A stretch of DNA of 64,000 nucleotides, taken from NCBI GenBank assembly GCA_019636245.1, contig JAHBXX010000009.1:62001-126000 (forward strand), read 5' to 3'. The translations under genes were made by a program, and so were the position numbers. Under the pieces are notes generated by a model that saw nothing but the letters and a program-made list of their open reading frames with translations, was not told the DNA's origin and ran no database searches. Origin of the DNA: Planctomycetota bacterium (lineage in GTDB: Bacteria > Planctomycetota > UBA1135 > UBA2386). Numbering within the stretch: the first letter of the stretch is position 1; each line of letters opens with the position of its first letter. Below are positions 1 through 8,218 of this stretch, piece by piece.

Positions 1-2
1 TC

Positions 3-158
3 CCGGTGCCGAAGGCGGCCCTGCGGCTCCTGTTCGGCGAGCTGGCCGGGGAGCTGCTGCTGGCCAGCCAGCGCTGCCGGCCGGACGTGCTGCTGCAGGC
101 CGGCTTCCGCTTCGAGCAGCCGGCGATCGGACCGGCCCTGCAGGCCGCACTCGGCCGT
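3..158 (+). CDS. C-terminal end of a TIGR01777-type NAD(P)-dependent epimerase (partial)
   Basis: The first ~52 codons read as the end of a TIGR01777/YfcH-type epimerase. The pattern LRLLFGE, ELLLASQR, LLxAGFRF followed by a short ALQAAL helix is what the C-terminal DUF1731 segment of that family looks like. The rest of the gene lies outside the window. No stop codon follows in this frame: it stays open through an Arg/Pro-rich stretch straight into the serpin gene at 228. Either the stop has been lost (real fusion or base error) or an indel hides it. The family match is from memory and the end point is where the similarity stops. Confidence 0.6.
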
Positions 159-227
159 GGCCCGGGAACCGCGAGCGCGCGACCGCGTTGGTGCGCCGCT
201 TTCCCGACCGGACCCCGGAGGAAGCCA

Positions 228-1448
228 ATGCGATCGACCCGACTCGGTGCCATCCTGCTCGCCACGACCGTGCCCCTCGTCGCCCAGACCCCACCTGACG
301 ACCAGCGCCTCGCGGCGGCGTGCAACCAGTTCGCCGCGGCGCTGTACGCCCAGCTCGGCGCGACGGCGAGCCCCACCTGCTCGCCGGGCAGCATCGCCAT
401 CGCCCTGCTGATGCTGCTGCCAGGCGCCCGCGGCGAGACCGCCGACGAGCTGGCGGTGGCCCTGCGCCTGCCCGACGACCTGCGCGGCGAACGGCTGGCC
501 ACGGCGGCGCACGCGCTGCTCACCCAGCTCGGCCTCACACCCGACGGCCGTCGGCGCACCGAGACCCCGACGCTGGTCGTCACCAACGACCTCTGGGTGC
601 AACAGGGCCACGCCCTGGTGCCCGCCTACGTGCAGCTGCTGCGCGACCACTTCGCCGCAGCGCCGCAGCTCGTCGATTTCGCCCACGACACCGACGGCGC
701 CCGGCGGCGCATCAACGACCACATCGCCAAGGCGACCAACGACCGCATCCGCGACCTGCTGTCGGCCGACGCCGTGCCGCCGACGACGCGCGTCGTGCTG
801 ACGAATGCCCTCTGGTTCAAGGCCGCGTGGCTCGAGCCGTTCCCCAAGGCCGAGACCAAGGACCGGCCGTTCCAGCTCGCGGACGGCAAGGCGGTGACCG
901 TGCCGACGATGCGGCACGTGCGCGACCACGCCTACGCCGAGCACGCCGACTGGCAGGCGCTGTCGATGGCGTTCGCGACCGGCGGCATCGTCTGCGACAT
1001 CCTGCTGCCGCGCGACGGGCTGCCCCTCGCGCGCGCCGAAGCGGCCCTGCTGGCCGGCGAGCACCTGGCGCAACTCCGCACGGCGCGCGTGAGCGTCGAG
1101 CTGCCGCGCTTCGGCACCTCGGCGCAGCACTCGCTGAAGGCGGCGCTGGCCGGCCTCGGCGTGCGCGCGGCCTTCGTCTTGGGGCGCGCCGACTTCACGG
1201 CGATGGACCCGAGCGGCGAGCTGTTCGTCGGCGACGTCGTGCACAAGGTCTGGGTCCAGGTCGACGAGGCGGGTGCGGAGGCGGCGGCGGCGACGGCGGT
1301 GGTGATGCGCGCCGGCAGCGCGATGGTGCCGGCGGAACCGAAGACGTTCCGGGTCGATCGGCCGTTCGCGTTCGGACTCAGGGATCGGCAGACCGGGCTG
1401 CTGCTGTTCGTGGGCAGGGTCACCGACCCGCGGGTCGGCGCCAGCTGA
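228..1448 (+). CDS. Serpin (serine protease inhibitor), secreted
   Basis: A 406-residue serpin. The ATG at 228 is preceded by GGAGGAAG and starts a signal peptide ending near VAQ, so the product should be exported. The serpin fold is recognisable throughout, including the TNALWFKAAW strand and a C-terminal RPFAFGLRD plus LLFVGRVTDP. The reactive-loop hinge at residues 347-356 reads EAGAEAAAAT, the small-residue pattern of inhibitory serpins that can insert the loop into the central sheet. The scissile bond probably falls near MRAGS a few residues later, so target specificity cannot be stated. It likely protects the cell from its own or foreign proteases. The reading frame is open upstream into an epimerase tail (see 3-158). 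Confidence 0.9.
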   Translation: MRSTRLGAILLATTVPLVAQTPPDDQRLAAACNQFAAALYAQLGATASPTCSPGSIAIALLMLLPGARGETADELAVALRLPDDLRGERLATAAHALLTQLGLTPDGRRRTETPTLVVTNDLWVQQGHALVPAYVQLLRDHFAAAPQLVDFAHDTDGARRRINDHIAKATNDRIRDLLSADAVPPTTRVVLTNALWFKAAWLEPFPKAETKDRPFQLADGKAVTVPTMRHVRDHAYAEHADWQALSMAFATGGIVCDILLPRDGLPLARAEAALLAGEHLAQLRTARVSVELPRFGTSAQHSLKAALAGLGVRAAFVLGRADFTAMDPSGELFVGDVVHKVWVQVDEAGAEAAAATAVVMRAGSAMVPAEPKTFRVDRPFAFGLRDRQTGLLLFVGRVTDPRVGAS

Positions 1449-1495
1449 CGGAGCGCCCCTTCCCACGGCGGCTCGGGCCGCGTATGCGTGGCGGC

Positions 1496-3184
1496 ATGTC
1501 GAGGCCGGCCCGCTGCCTCCTGTTCCTGCTGCCGGCGATGGCCCTTGCCGCGCAGGCGCCGCCGCCCGACGCGCAGGTGGCGGCGCGCGGCGCCGACCTG
1601 GTCGCCTTCGCCGCCTGGCTCGACGACTACGGCGCCGGCGCGTTCCGGCTGGTCAAGGACGGCGCCACCGACGAGGCCGCGCTGGCCGACGTCGACGCCC
1701 GCATGGCGAAGGTCGCCGCCTGGAACACGCTCGAGGCGGCGAAGGCGCTGTTCCGGGCGGCCAGCATCGAGCCGCGGCCCGCCGGCGCCTCGTCGTCGAC
1801 CGACCTCGTCGACTACTTCCGCGAACTGCAGCCCTGGCGCGTCCAGGCGCTGGCGGCGAAGCACCTGCGGGCGATGACCGTCGACGGCCTGGTGCCATGG
1901 CTGGTGTCGATGCTGCGCGCGCCCGGCATCCGGGCGCAGAAGCAGAACCAGGACCAGACCAACGCGGCGGCGGTGCTGCGCATCCTCGCCGGCCATCCGA
2001 GCGTCGAGGCCCAGCTCGAGCTGATGCGCGCGTGCCGTTCGATGCCGACCGAGCTGCGCGTGCAGGCGGTGAACGCGATGGCGAAGGACGCCGCGCTCGA
2101 CCTCGCGCCGACGCTCGTCGAGCTGCTGCGCGACGCCGAGCCGAACGTGCGCATCGCCGCCGCCAACGCCCTGGGCACGGCGCTGCAGCCGCACGTCGAC
2201 GAGACGCTCGGCAAGCAGCCGGACGCGGCCACGCTGCAGCTGCGCGACGCGGCGATCCAGAAGCTCGAGGAGCTGCTGGTCAAGGACCAGGTCTGGCAGG
2301 TGCGCAGCGCCGCCGCGTTCGCGCTCGCGTCGATGCGCTGCAAGCCGGTCGTGCCGGCGCTGATCCGCGGCCTCGAGGCCGAGCTGAACCGCAAGAAGGA
2401 CCCGTGGGCGATGGACGTGCGGCTGCACAAGCTGCTCGAGGGCCTGACCGGACAGAAGGTGGTGCGCGGCAGCATCGCGCCGTGGAAGGCGTTCTGGGCC
2501 GCCGAGGGCGCCGCGTTCACGGTGCGGCCGAAGACGGCGCCCGGCGCGGCGCCGGCGGTGGCCGACAAGTACGAGAAGTTCTTCGACCTCGAGCTCGAGT
2601 CCGACCGGGTGTTGTTCGTGCTCGACTTCAGCGGCTCGATGGCCGAACCGGTGCAGCTGCAGGGGCGCGGCACCGGCGCCGGCGCCGGGACGCCGACGAC
2701 CAAGGCGGCGCTCGTGGTCGCCGAGCTGAAGAAGCTGATCCTGTCGCTGCCCGACGGCGCGATGGTCAACATGGTGGTGTTCAGCGACGAGGTGCGGGTC
2801 TGGCGGCAGGAGGGCAAGCGGCCGGCCCTGGTGAAGCTGACCGACGACGCGCGCGACGACCTGCTCGGCAACTTCCTCGACAACCTGCGGCCGGCGGGCT
2901 CGACCAACCTCTACGGCGCGCTCGACCGGGCGCTCGCGTTCGGCGACAACGGCCTCTACGACAAGTACTACGCCGCCGGCTTCGACACGCTCTACGTGAT
3001 CACCGACGGCGCGCCGACGGCGGGCGAGGTGACCGACAAGGAGGAGATCCGCCGCCGCGTCCGCGAGCGCAACGCGCTGCGCAAGATCGCCATCCACTGC
3101 GTCACCTTCGGCGACAAGAACGACACCGACTTCCTGCGGCCGATGGCCGAGGAGAACGGCGGCCGGCACGTGCACGTAGAGTGA
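1496..3184 (+). CDS. Secreted HEAT-repeat protein with C-terminal vWA domain
   Basis: 562 residues. A signal peptide (PAMALAAQ) is followed by a helical region with HEAT-like repeats at about residues 110-300 (for example LRVQAVNAMAKDAAL and VRIAAANALG). A vWA domain starts near residue 370 with a complete MIDAS start, DFSGS (D377, S379, S381), and a later ITDGAPT. vWA domains bind protein ligands through a divalent metal; HEAT repeats are a protein-binding scaffold, so an extracytoplasmic assembly or chaperone-like role is inferred. The exact function is unknown. An alternative ATG lies at 1484. It is one of three vWA genes in a row but lies 340 bases before the next, so co-transcription is uncertain. 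Confidence 0.8.
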   Translation: MSRPARCLLFLLPAMALAAQAPPPDAQVAARGADLVAFAAWLDDYGAGAFRLVKDGATDEAALADVDARMAKVAAWNTLEAAKALFRAASIEPRPAGASSSTDLVDYFRELQPWRVQALAAKHLRAMTVDGLVPWLVSMLRAPGIRAQKQNQDQTNAAAVLRILAGHPSVEAQLELMRACRSMPTELRVQAVNAMAKDAALDLAPTLVELLRDAEPNVRIAAANALGTALQPHVDETLGKQPDAATLQLRDAAIQKLEELLVKDQVWQVRSAAAFALASMRCKPVVPALIRGLEAELNRKKDPWAMDVRLHKLLEGLTGQKVVRGSIAPWKAFWAAEGAAFTVRPKTAPGAAPAVADKYEKFFDLELESDRVLFVLDFSGSMAEPVQLQGRGTGAGAGTPTTKAALVVAELKKLILSLPDGAMVNMVVFSDEVRVWRQEGKRPALVKLTDDARDDLLGNFLDNLRPAGSTNLYGALDRALAFGDNGLYDKYYAAGFDTLYVITDGAPTAGEVTDKEEIRRRVRERNALRKIAIHCVTFGDKNDTDFLRPMAEENGGRHVHVE

Positions 3185-3235
3185 CCGGCGGCGACCGGCA
3201 TCGGCGACCGCCGCCGAGCTGAGGCCGCGGGACTG

Positions 3236-3413
3236 CCTTGGGCCGCCTTCGAGGTCGGCCGACACGGCTTCGATGCCGGGCTGCGGCCGGGCGCGAAGCG
3301 CCGCGACGTCGCGGTCGACGGCGACCACCGGGTGGCCGCGCGCGGCGAAGAAGCGCACAGGACGGACGGCCGCCATCGGCGATGTCGAGGCCGTCGGTCA
3401 TGGCCGCCACCAT
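3236..3413 (-). pseudogene. Relic of a class I SAM-dependent methyltransferase
   Basis: Read on the minus strand, this stretch encodes a recognisable methyltransferase core: LDIADGG in one frame, resembling motif I (vLDiAcGxGR), then after a frame change near 3365 RFFAARGHPVVAVDRD and GIEAVSADLEGG. The second part matches the strand carrying the acidic adenosine-binding residue and the xxDLE turn of small planctomycetal or proteobacterial methyltransferases. The glycine-rich loop is damaged, a frameshift separates the halves, and similarity ends abruptly at about 3238, next to the end of the HEAT-vWA gene. It accounts for most of the 340-base gap before the next gene and looks like a dead fragment, not a functional gene. 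Confidence 0.45.
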
Positions 3414-3524
3414 GGCGAGGGTTCCACCACGCTCGCCGGTTCGCCATGGCGGGCGGCGCTTACGGAGGGCTTACCCGCAGGAGGGCGTTCCACGCGTCTG
3501 CTTCTGCCAAGACGCGAGGTGACG

Positions 3525-5798
3525 ATGAACATGGCGCGCACGATCCCCCTCCTGGCCTTCCTGGCATCGCTGCTGCCGGCGCAACCCCCGCACCAATGGG
3601 TGGCCCCGAGCCGGACGGTCCTGGTGCACCCCGGCGTGCCGCCCGTCCAGGTCACGGCGGTGGCGGCGAGCGTGCGCATCCTCGACCGCGCGGCGACGAC
3701 GACGCTGCAGTTCGAGCTGCACAATCCGGGGCCCCGCGACCAGGAGGCGGTGCTGCTGGTGCCGGTCCCGGAAGGGGCGGCGGTGTCGCAGTTCGCCTTC
3801 GAGGGCATGGCCGCCGAACCGACCGCGCGCATCCTCGGCCGCGACGAGGCCCGGCGGCTCTACGACGAGATCACCCGGAAGCTGCGCGATCCGGCGCTCT
3901 TGGAGTTCGCCGGCCTGTCGTGCCTGCGCAGCAGCGTCTTCCCGGTGCCGGCGGGCGGCCACCAGAGGATCCGCTTCACCTACGACCACGTGCTGGACGG
4001 CGACGGCGACCGCCTCGACTACGTGTTGCCGCGCAGCGAGATGCTCGCCAACGGCGCACCGTGGCGGATCACCGTCGAGCTGCAGGCGCGCGCCGAGATC
4101 GGCGTCTGCTACTCGCCCAGCCACGACCTGCAGACGACGCGACGAGGGGCGAAGGCGCTGAGCCTGCGGGTCGGCGAACGCAGCGAGCGCGATCCGGGAG
4201 CGTTCCGGTTGTGCTTCACGACCACCGCGGACCCGAGCGGGCCGACCGCCGCCCTGTTCGCGTATCCGGATCCGACGATCGGCGGTGGGTACTTCCTGCT
4301 GCTCGCCAACGCCCCGCAGCCGGGGAACACCGCGCCGATGCAACGCGAGGTCACGCTGGTGCTCGACCGCTCCGGCAGCATGGCGGGCCGCAAGCTCGAG
4401 CAGGCGACCGCCGCAGCCCTGCAGGTGCTCGAAGCTCTCGCCGACGGCGAGGGCATGCAGATCCTCGACTACGGCAACGACGTCGCGCGCGCGTTCCCAC
4501 GGCCGGTCGCCAAGGACAAGGCGACGATGGCGGCGGCACGCGACTACCTGGCGGCCATCCGCCCGCACGGCGGAACCAACATCCACGATGCGCTGCTGGA
4601 GGCGCTGCGCACCGAGGCGCTGCCCGGCACCTTGCCGCTGGTGTTGTTCCTGACCGACGGGCTGCCGACCGTCGGCCCGACGAGCGAGAAGCAGCTCAAC
4701 GCGATGGTCGCTGCGGCCAATCGCAGCGCGCGACGCGTCTTCTGCTTCGGCGTCGGCAACGACGTCAACGTGCCGCTGCTCGACCGCATCGCCGACACCA
4801 CGCGTGCGGTGACCACCTACGTGCTGCCCGAAGAAGACGTCGAGGTCAAGGTGGCGCGCACGTTCGCGCGGCTCGGCCAGCCCGTGCTCGCCGGGCCGGA
4901 GCTGGCGCTCGCCTCCGACGCGGACGGGGGCGGCCGGCTGCGCGAAGTGATGCCGCGAACGCTGCCCGACCTGTTCGCCGGCGACCAGCTGGTCGTTCTC
5001 GGGCAGTACCGCGGCGAGGCCCCGCTGCCGTTCGTGCTGAAGGGCCGCGCACCCGGTGGCGACGCGAGCTTCGCCTTCACCTTGCCGGTGACGACGGCGT
5101 CGACCGCCTACGGCTTCGTGCCGCGCCTGTGGGCGAGCCGGCAGATCGGCTTCCTGGTCGACGAACTGCGCCAGCAGGGCGGCGACCTCGGCGGGCCGCT
5201 GGCCACGGGCGTCCGCGATCCATTCCACGATCCGCGGCTGCGGGAACTGCGCGACGAGATCCTGCGGTTGTCGGCGCGCTTCGGCGTGCTCGGCGAGTAC
5301 ACCGCGTTCCTCGCCACCGAGGGCAGCCGCCTCGACGACTGGCAGTCGCTGACGATGGCGTGTCAGGGCTCGCTGTCGACGCGCGCATTCGCGACCCGCA
5401 GCGGGATTGCCGCCGTCAACCAGGGCAGCAACCTGTGGGCGCAGAAGGGGCAGAACGTCGCCAACCCGCGCAACCTCTACCTCGATGCCGAGATGAAGGC
5501 CGTCGAGACGAACGCGGTCCAGCAGGTCTGCGACCGCGCGTTCCTGCGCCGCGGCAACACCTGGATCGACGGCAACAGCGTCGCCCGGCAGCGGCTCGAC
5601 GTCGATCAGCGCATCGAGCTCGGCAGTCCTGGGTTCTTCGCGCTGGTGCGACGGCTCGAGGCCGAGAGCCGCAGCGGCGTGTTGTCGCTGCGGGGCGACA
5701 TCCTGCTCGAAGTGGATGGCAAGAACGTGCTGGTGACCGCGGGCAGCGGTGCGCCGGCGACCGAGACCAACCCGATCCCGAAGGAGACGATCCGATGA
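3525..5798 (+). CDS. Secreted VIT- and vWA-domain protein
   Basis: 757 residues. The ATG at 3525 follows GAGGTGA and begins a signal peptide ending near LLPAQ. Residues ~30-150 form a VIT (vault inter-alpha-trypsin) domain, including the ARRLYDEI and GHQRIRFTYDH stretches typical of it. A vWA domain follows with an intact MIDAS, LDRSGS (D281, S283, S285), and FLTDGLPT. The remaining ~300 residues contain a long helical part. VIT plus vWA is the inter-alpha-trypsin inhibitor heavy-chain layout, known in bacteria as cell-surface or matrix-type proteins. The stop overlaps the next start (ATGA), so it is translationally coupled to the vWA-P460 gene and heads a four-gene operon with a two-component system. 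Confidence 0.88.
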   Translation: MNMARTIPLLAFLASLLPAQPPHQWVAPSRTVLVHPGVPPVQVTAVAASVRILDRAATTTLQFELHNPGPRDQEAVLLVPVPEGAAVSQFAFEGMAAEPTARILGRDEARRLYDEITRKLRDPALLEFAGLSCLRSSVFPVPAGGHQRIRFTYDHVLDGDGDRLDYVLPRSEMLANGAPWRITVELQARAEIGVCYSPSHDLQTTRRGAKALSLRVGERSERDPGAFRLCFTTTADPSGPTAALFAYPDPTIGGGYFLLLANAPQPGNTAPMQREVTLVLDRSGSMAGRKLEQATAAALQVLEALADGEGMQILDYGNDVARAFPRPVAKDKATMAAARDYLAAIRPHGGTNIHDALLEALRTEALPGTLPLVLFLTDGLPTVGPTSEKQLNAMVAAANRSARRVFCFGVGNDVNVPLLDRIADTTRAVTTYVLPEEDVEVKVARTFARLGQPVLAGPELALASDADGGGRLREVMPRTLPDLFAGDQLVVLGQYRGEAPLPFVLKGRAPGGDASFAFTLPVTTASTAYGFVPRLWASRQIGFLVDELRQQGGDLGGPLATGVRDPFHDPRLRELRDEILRLSARFGVLGEYTAFLATEGSRLDDWQSLTMACQGSLSTRAFATRSGIAAVNQGSNLWAQKGQNVANPRNLYLDAEMKAVETNAVQQVCDRAFLRRGNTWIDGNSVARQRLDVDQRIELGSPGFFALVRRLEAESRSGVLSLRGDILLEVDGKNVLVTAGSGAPATETNPIPKETIR

Positions 5799-7501
5799 AC
5801 CCGTCCGTCGTGCCGATGCTCGTCCTGGCCGCTGCGCTCGCGGCGCAGGGGCCCCCACCCGTTCCCGCCATCCCGACGGCGCCGATCGCGCCGGCAACCG
5901 CTACGGCGCCGCGGCCGATCGACCTCGCCATCTGCCTCGACATCAGCGGCAGCATGGACGGTCTGATCCACCAGGCGCGCCAGAACCTGTGGGCCGTCGT
6001 CAACGACCTGGCGACGCTGCAGCCAAGCCCGACCCTGCGCGTGGCGCTGCTGACGTTCGGCTGTTCGACGCACGACGCCGAGCGCGGCTGGGTGAAGGTC
6101 GAGACGGGCTTCACCACCGACCTCGACGCGGTGTCCCAGAGGCTCTTCGCGCTGTCGACGAACGGCGGCGACGAGTACGTCGCCCGCGTCGTGCAGACAG
6201 CGCTCGGCGAACTGCAGTGGTCGCCCGACCCCGGCGCGCTGAAGCTGCTGTTCGTCGCCGGCAACGAGGCCGCGACGCAGGATCCGAAGGTCGACACCGC
6301 AGCGCAGAGCCGCGCCGCGATCGCCCGCGGCATCGTCGTCAACTCGATCTACTGCGGCGACCCGGCCGACACGCTGGCACCGGCGTGGCGCGAACTGGCG
6401 AAGCTGGCCGACGGCCAGTTCGCGGCGATCGAGAAGGACAACGCGGTCGTCATCGTGACGCCGTTCGACGAGCAGCTGGCAGCTCTCAGCGCGGCGATGA
6501 ACCCGACCTACGTGCCCTACGGCGCGCAGCGCGAGGCATGGGCGCAGAACCAGGCCGCGCAGGACTGCAATGCCGCGAGCCTGAATCCGGCGGCGGCGGC
6601 GCAACGTTGCCAGACGAAGGCCTCGGGCCTCTACGCCAACGCGCACTGGGACCTGGTGGACGCCTGTGACGACCCGAAGTTCAAGCTCGACGACGTCCAG
6701 AAGGCGGACCTGCCGGAAGCCCTGCGGGCCCTGACGGTCGCCGAGTTGCGAGCCCACATCGCCGCCCAGAAGCAGAAGCGCAGCGAACTGCGCGCCAAGG
6801 CCGAGGAACTCGGCAGGCAGCGCGAGGCGTTCGTGCTGGCCGAGCAGAAGAAGCTCGGCGCGAAGGGCGAGGCGCTGTTCGACAGGGTCGTGCTCGCCGC
6901 GGTGAGGCTGCAGGCCGAGGCGAAGGGGTTCCGCCGCCGCGTGGACCCGCCACCGGTCGCCCCGACCGGCGACGTCGAATCGCCGTTCGCCGCGCTGATC
7001 GAGCAGGCCATCCGCGACTACCGGAGCTTCGTCTGCGTCACCGGCCAGCCGAGGATGGCGCCGGCGGATTGCAGGATCTCGGCACCCCCGGTCCGGAGGA
7101 GCGCTGCCGAGAGGGAGCACGGCCAGAAGCTGTACCTGCTCTACGCCCGTTTCGCCGAGGGCGGCGACTACGTGGAAGCCGGCCAGCCGGAACGGGTCGG
7201 CCAGACGCTGGTCAAGGAGGCGTGGCAGTGCATCGAGGGCGCGCCGAAGGGCCAGACCGAGGCGGGCAGGCGCTACGTCGCGACGCCGACGCTGCGCGAT
7301 GGCGACAAGGTATGGCACGCGGGCGATGCCGCCGGCCTGTTCGTGATGCACAAGCTGGCGACCGACACCAAGGACACCGACCAGGGTTGGGTCTACGGCG
7401 CGATCGACCGCAACGGCGTGGTCACGGCTGCCGGCCGGGTCGCTTCGTGCATGCGTTGCCACCAGGATGCCACCGAAGACCGCCGCTTCGGGCTACGCTG
7501 A
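5795..7501 (+). CDS. Secreted vWA domain fused to a cytochrome P460-like haem domain
   Basis: 568 residues. A signal peptide (ALAAQ) and a short Pro/Ala linker precede a vWA domain with MIDAS residues LDISGS (D49, S51, S53). A coiled-coil-like, charged middle section follows (about residues 310-370, rich in K/E/R). The last ~140 residues resemble cytochrome P460/c'-beta: GQKLYLLYA, VGQTLVKEAW, LFVMHKL, GWVYGAID, and finally CMRCH (C552, C555, H556) for covalent haem c. P460-type haem proteins act on hydroxylamine or NO or bind such ligands. What this one does is unknown. It overlaps the VIT-vWA gene by four bases and lies six bases before a response regulator, so the haem domain may feed a signalling system. 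Confidence 0.8.
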   Translation: MNPSVVPMLVLAAALAAQGPPPVPAIPTAPIAPATATAPRPIDLAICLDISGSMDGLIHQARQNLWAVVNDLATLQPSPTLRVALLTFGCSTHDAERGWVKVETGFTTDLDAVSQRLFALSTNGGDEYVARVVQTALGELQWSPDPGALKLLFVAGNEAATQDPKVDTAAQSRAAIARGIVVNSIYCGDPADTLAPAWRELAKLADGQFAAIEKDNAVVIVTPFDEQLAALSAAMNPTYVPYGAQREAWAQNQAAQDCNAASLNPAAAAQRCQTKASGLYANAHWDLVDACDDPKFKLDDVQKADLPEALRALTVAELRAHIAAQKQKRSELRAKAEELGRQREAFVLAEQKKLGAKGEALFDRVVLAAVRLQAEAKGFRRRVDPPPVAPTGDVESPFAALIEQAIRDYRSFVCVTGQPRMAPADCRISAPPVRRSAAEREHGQKLYLLYARFAEGGDYVEAGQPERVGQTLVKEAWQCIEGAPKGQTEAGRRYVATPTLRDGDKVWHAGDAAGLFVMHKLATDTKDTDQGWVYGAIDRNGVVTAAGRVASCMRCHQDATEDRRFGLR

Positions 7502-7507
7502 GCGGCC

Positions 7508-8218
7508 GTGATCCCGAAGAAGACCGTGCTCGTCGTCGAGGACGATGCCGCGATCCGCCGCGGCCTCGCCGACACGCTGCAGTTCGCCGGCTACGCGGTG
7601 ATCGCGTGCGGCGACGGCCAGGAGGGGCTCGACACGGCGATCTCCGCGCAGCTCGACCTCGTGATCCTCGACGTGATGCTGCCCAGGCGGGACGGCTTCA
7701 CGATCCTCGCCGAGGTGCGGCGCACGCGGCCGGCGTTGCCGGTGATCCTGGTCACCGCCCGCGGCGCCGAGCAGGATCGCGTGAACGGCCTGCAGACCGG
7801 CGCCGACGACTACGTGGTCAAACCGTTCTCGAGCAAGGAACTGCTGGCGCGCGTCGCCGCGGTGCTGCGGCGCAGCGCCGAGCGCCCGTCCGACATCGGT
7901 CGCATCACGGTCGCAGGCCGCGGCATCGACTTCGACCGCCGCGAGGTCGAGCTTCCCGACCACAGCCGCGTGCTGCTGTCCGAGAAGGAGAGCGAACTCC
8001 TGCGCTACCTGGTGCAGAACCGCGGCCGCGCGATCTCGCGCGCGGAGCTGCTCGAGCGGGTGTGGGGTCTTCCCGCCGGCGGCGACTCGGCGACACGCGC
8101 GATCGACATGCACGTCGTGAACCTGCGCGGCAAGCTCGGCGATCCGTCGGACCGGCCCGCCGTCGTGCTGACCGTGCGCGGCAAGGGCTACATGCTCGCC
8201 GCCGAGGCATCGCGGTGA
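7508..8218 (+). CDS. OmpR/PhoB-family response regulator
   Basis: 236 residues. An N-terminal receiver domain carries the acidic pair E11/D12/D13, phosphoacceptor D55 in LVILDVMLPRRDG, the conserved T/A switch in LVTARG and K in VVKPFSSKEL. A winged-helix DNA-binding domain occupies about residues 135-232, ending in the characteristic VRGKGYML. It would be phosphorylated by the kinase encoded immediately downstream and bind DNA as a dimer. The start is GTG at 7508, six bases after the vWA-P460 stop. Its stop overlaps the kinase start (GTGA). Targets are not evident; control of its own operon is a reasonable inference. Confidence 0.93.
   Translation: MIPKKTVLVVEDDAAIRRGLADTLQFAGYAVIACGDGQEGLDTAISAQLDLVILDVMLPRRDGFTILAEVRRTRPALPVILVTARGAEQDRVNGLQTGADDYVVKPFSSKELLARVAAVLRRSAERPSDIGRITVAGRGIDFDRREVELPDHSRVLLSEKESELLRYLVQNRGRAISRAELLERVWGLPAGGDSATRAIDMHVVNLRGKLGDPSDRPAVVLTVRGKGYMLAAEASR

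Noticed and set aside
932..3376. Long minus-strand open frame across the first two genes
   Set aside because: Mostly antisense of the serpin and HEAT-vWA genes; only the last part (3236-3376) is protein-like and is reported as a methyltransferase relic.
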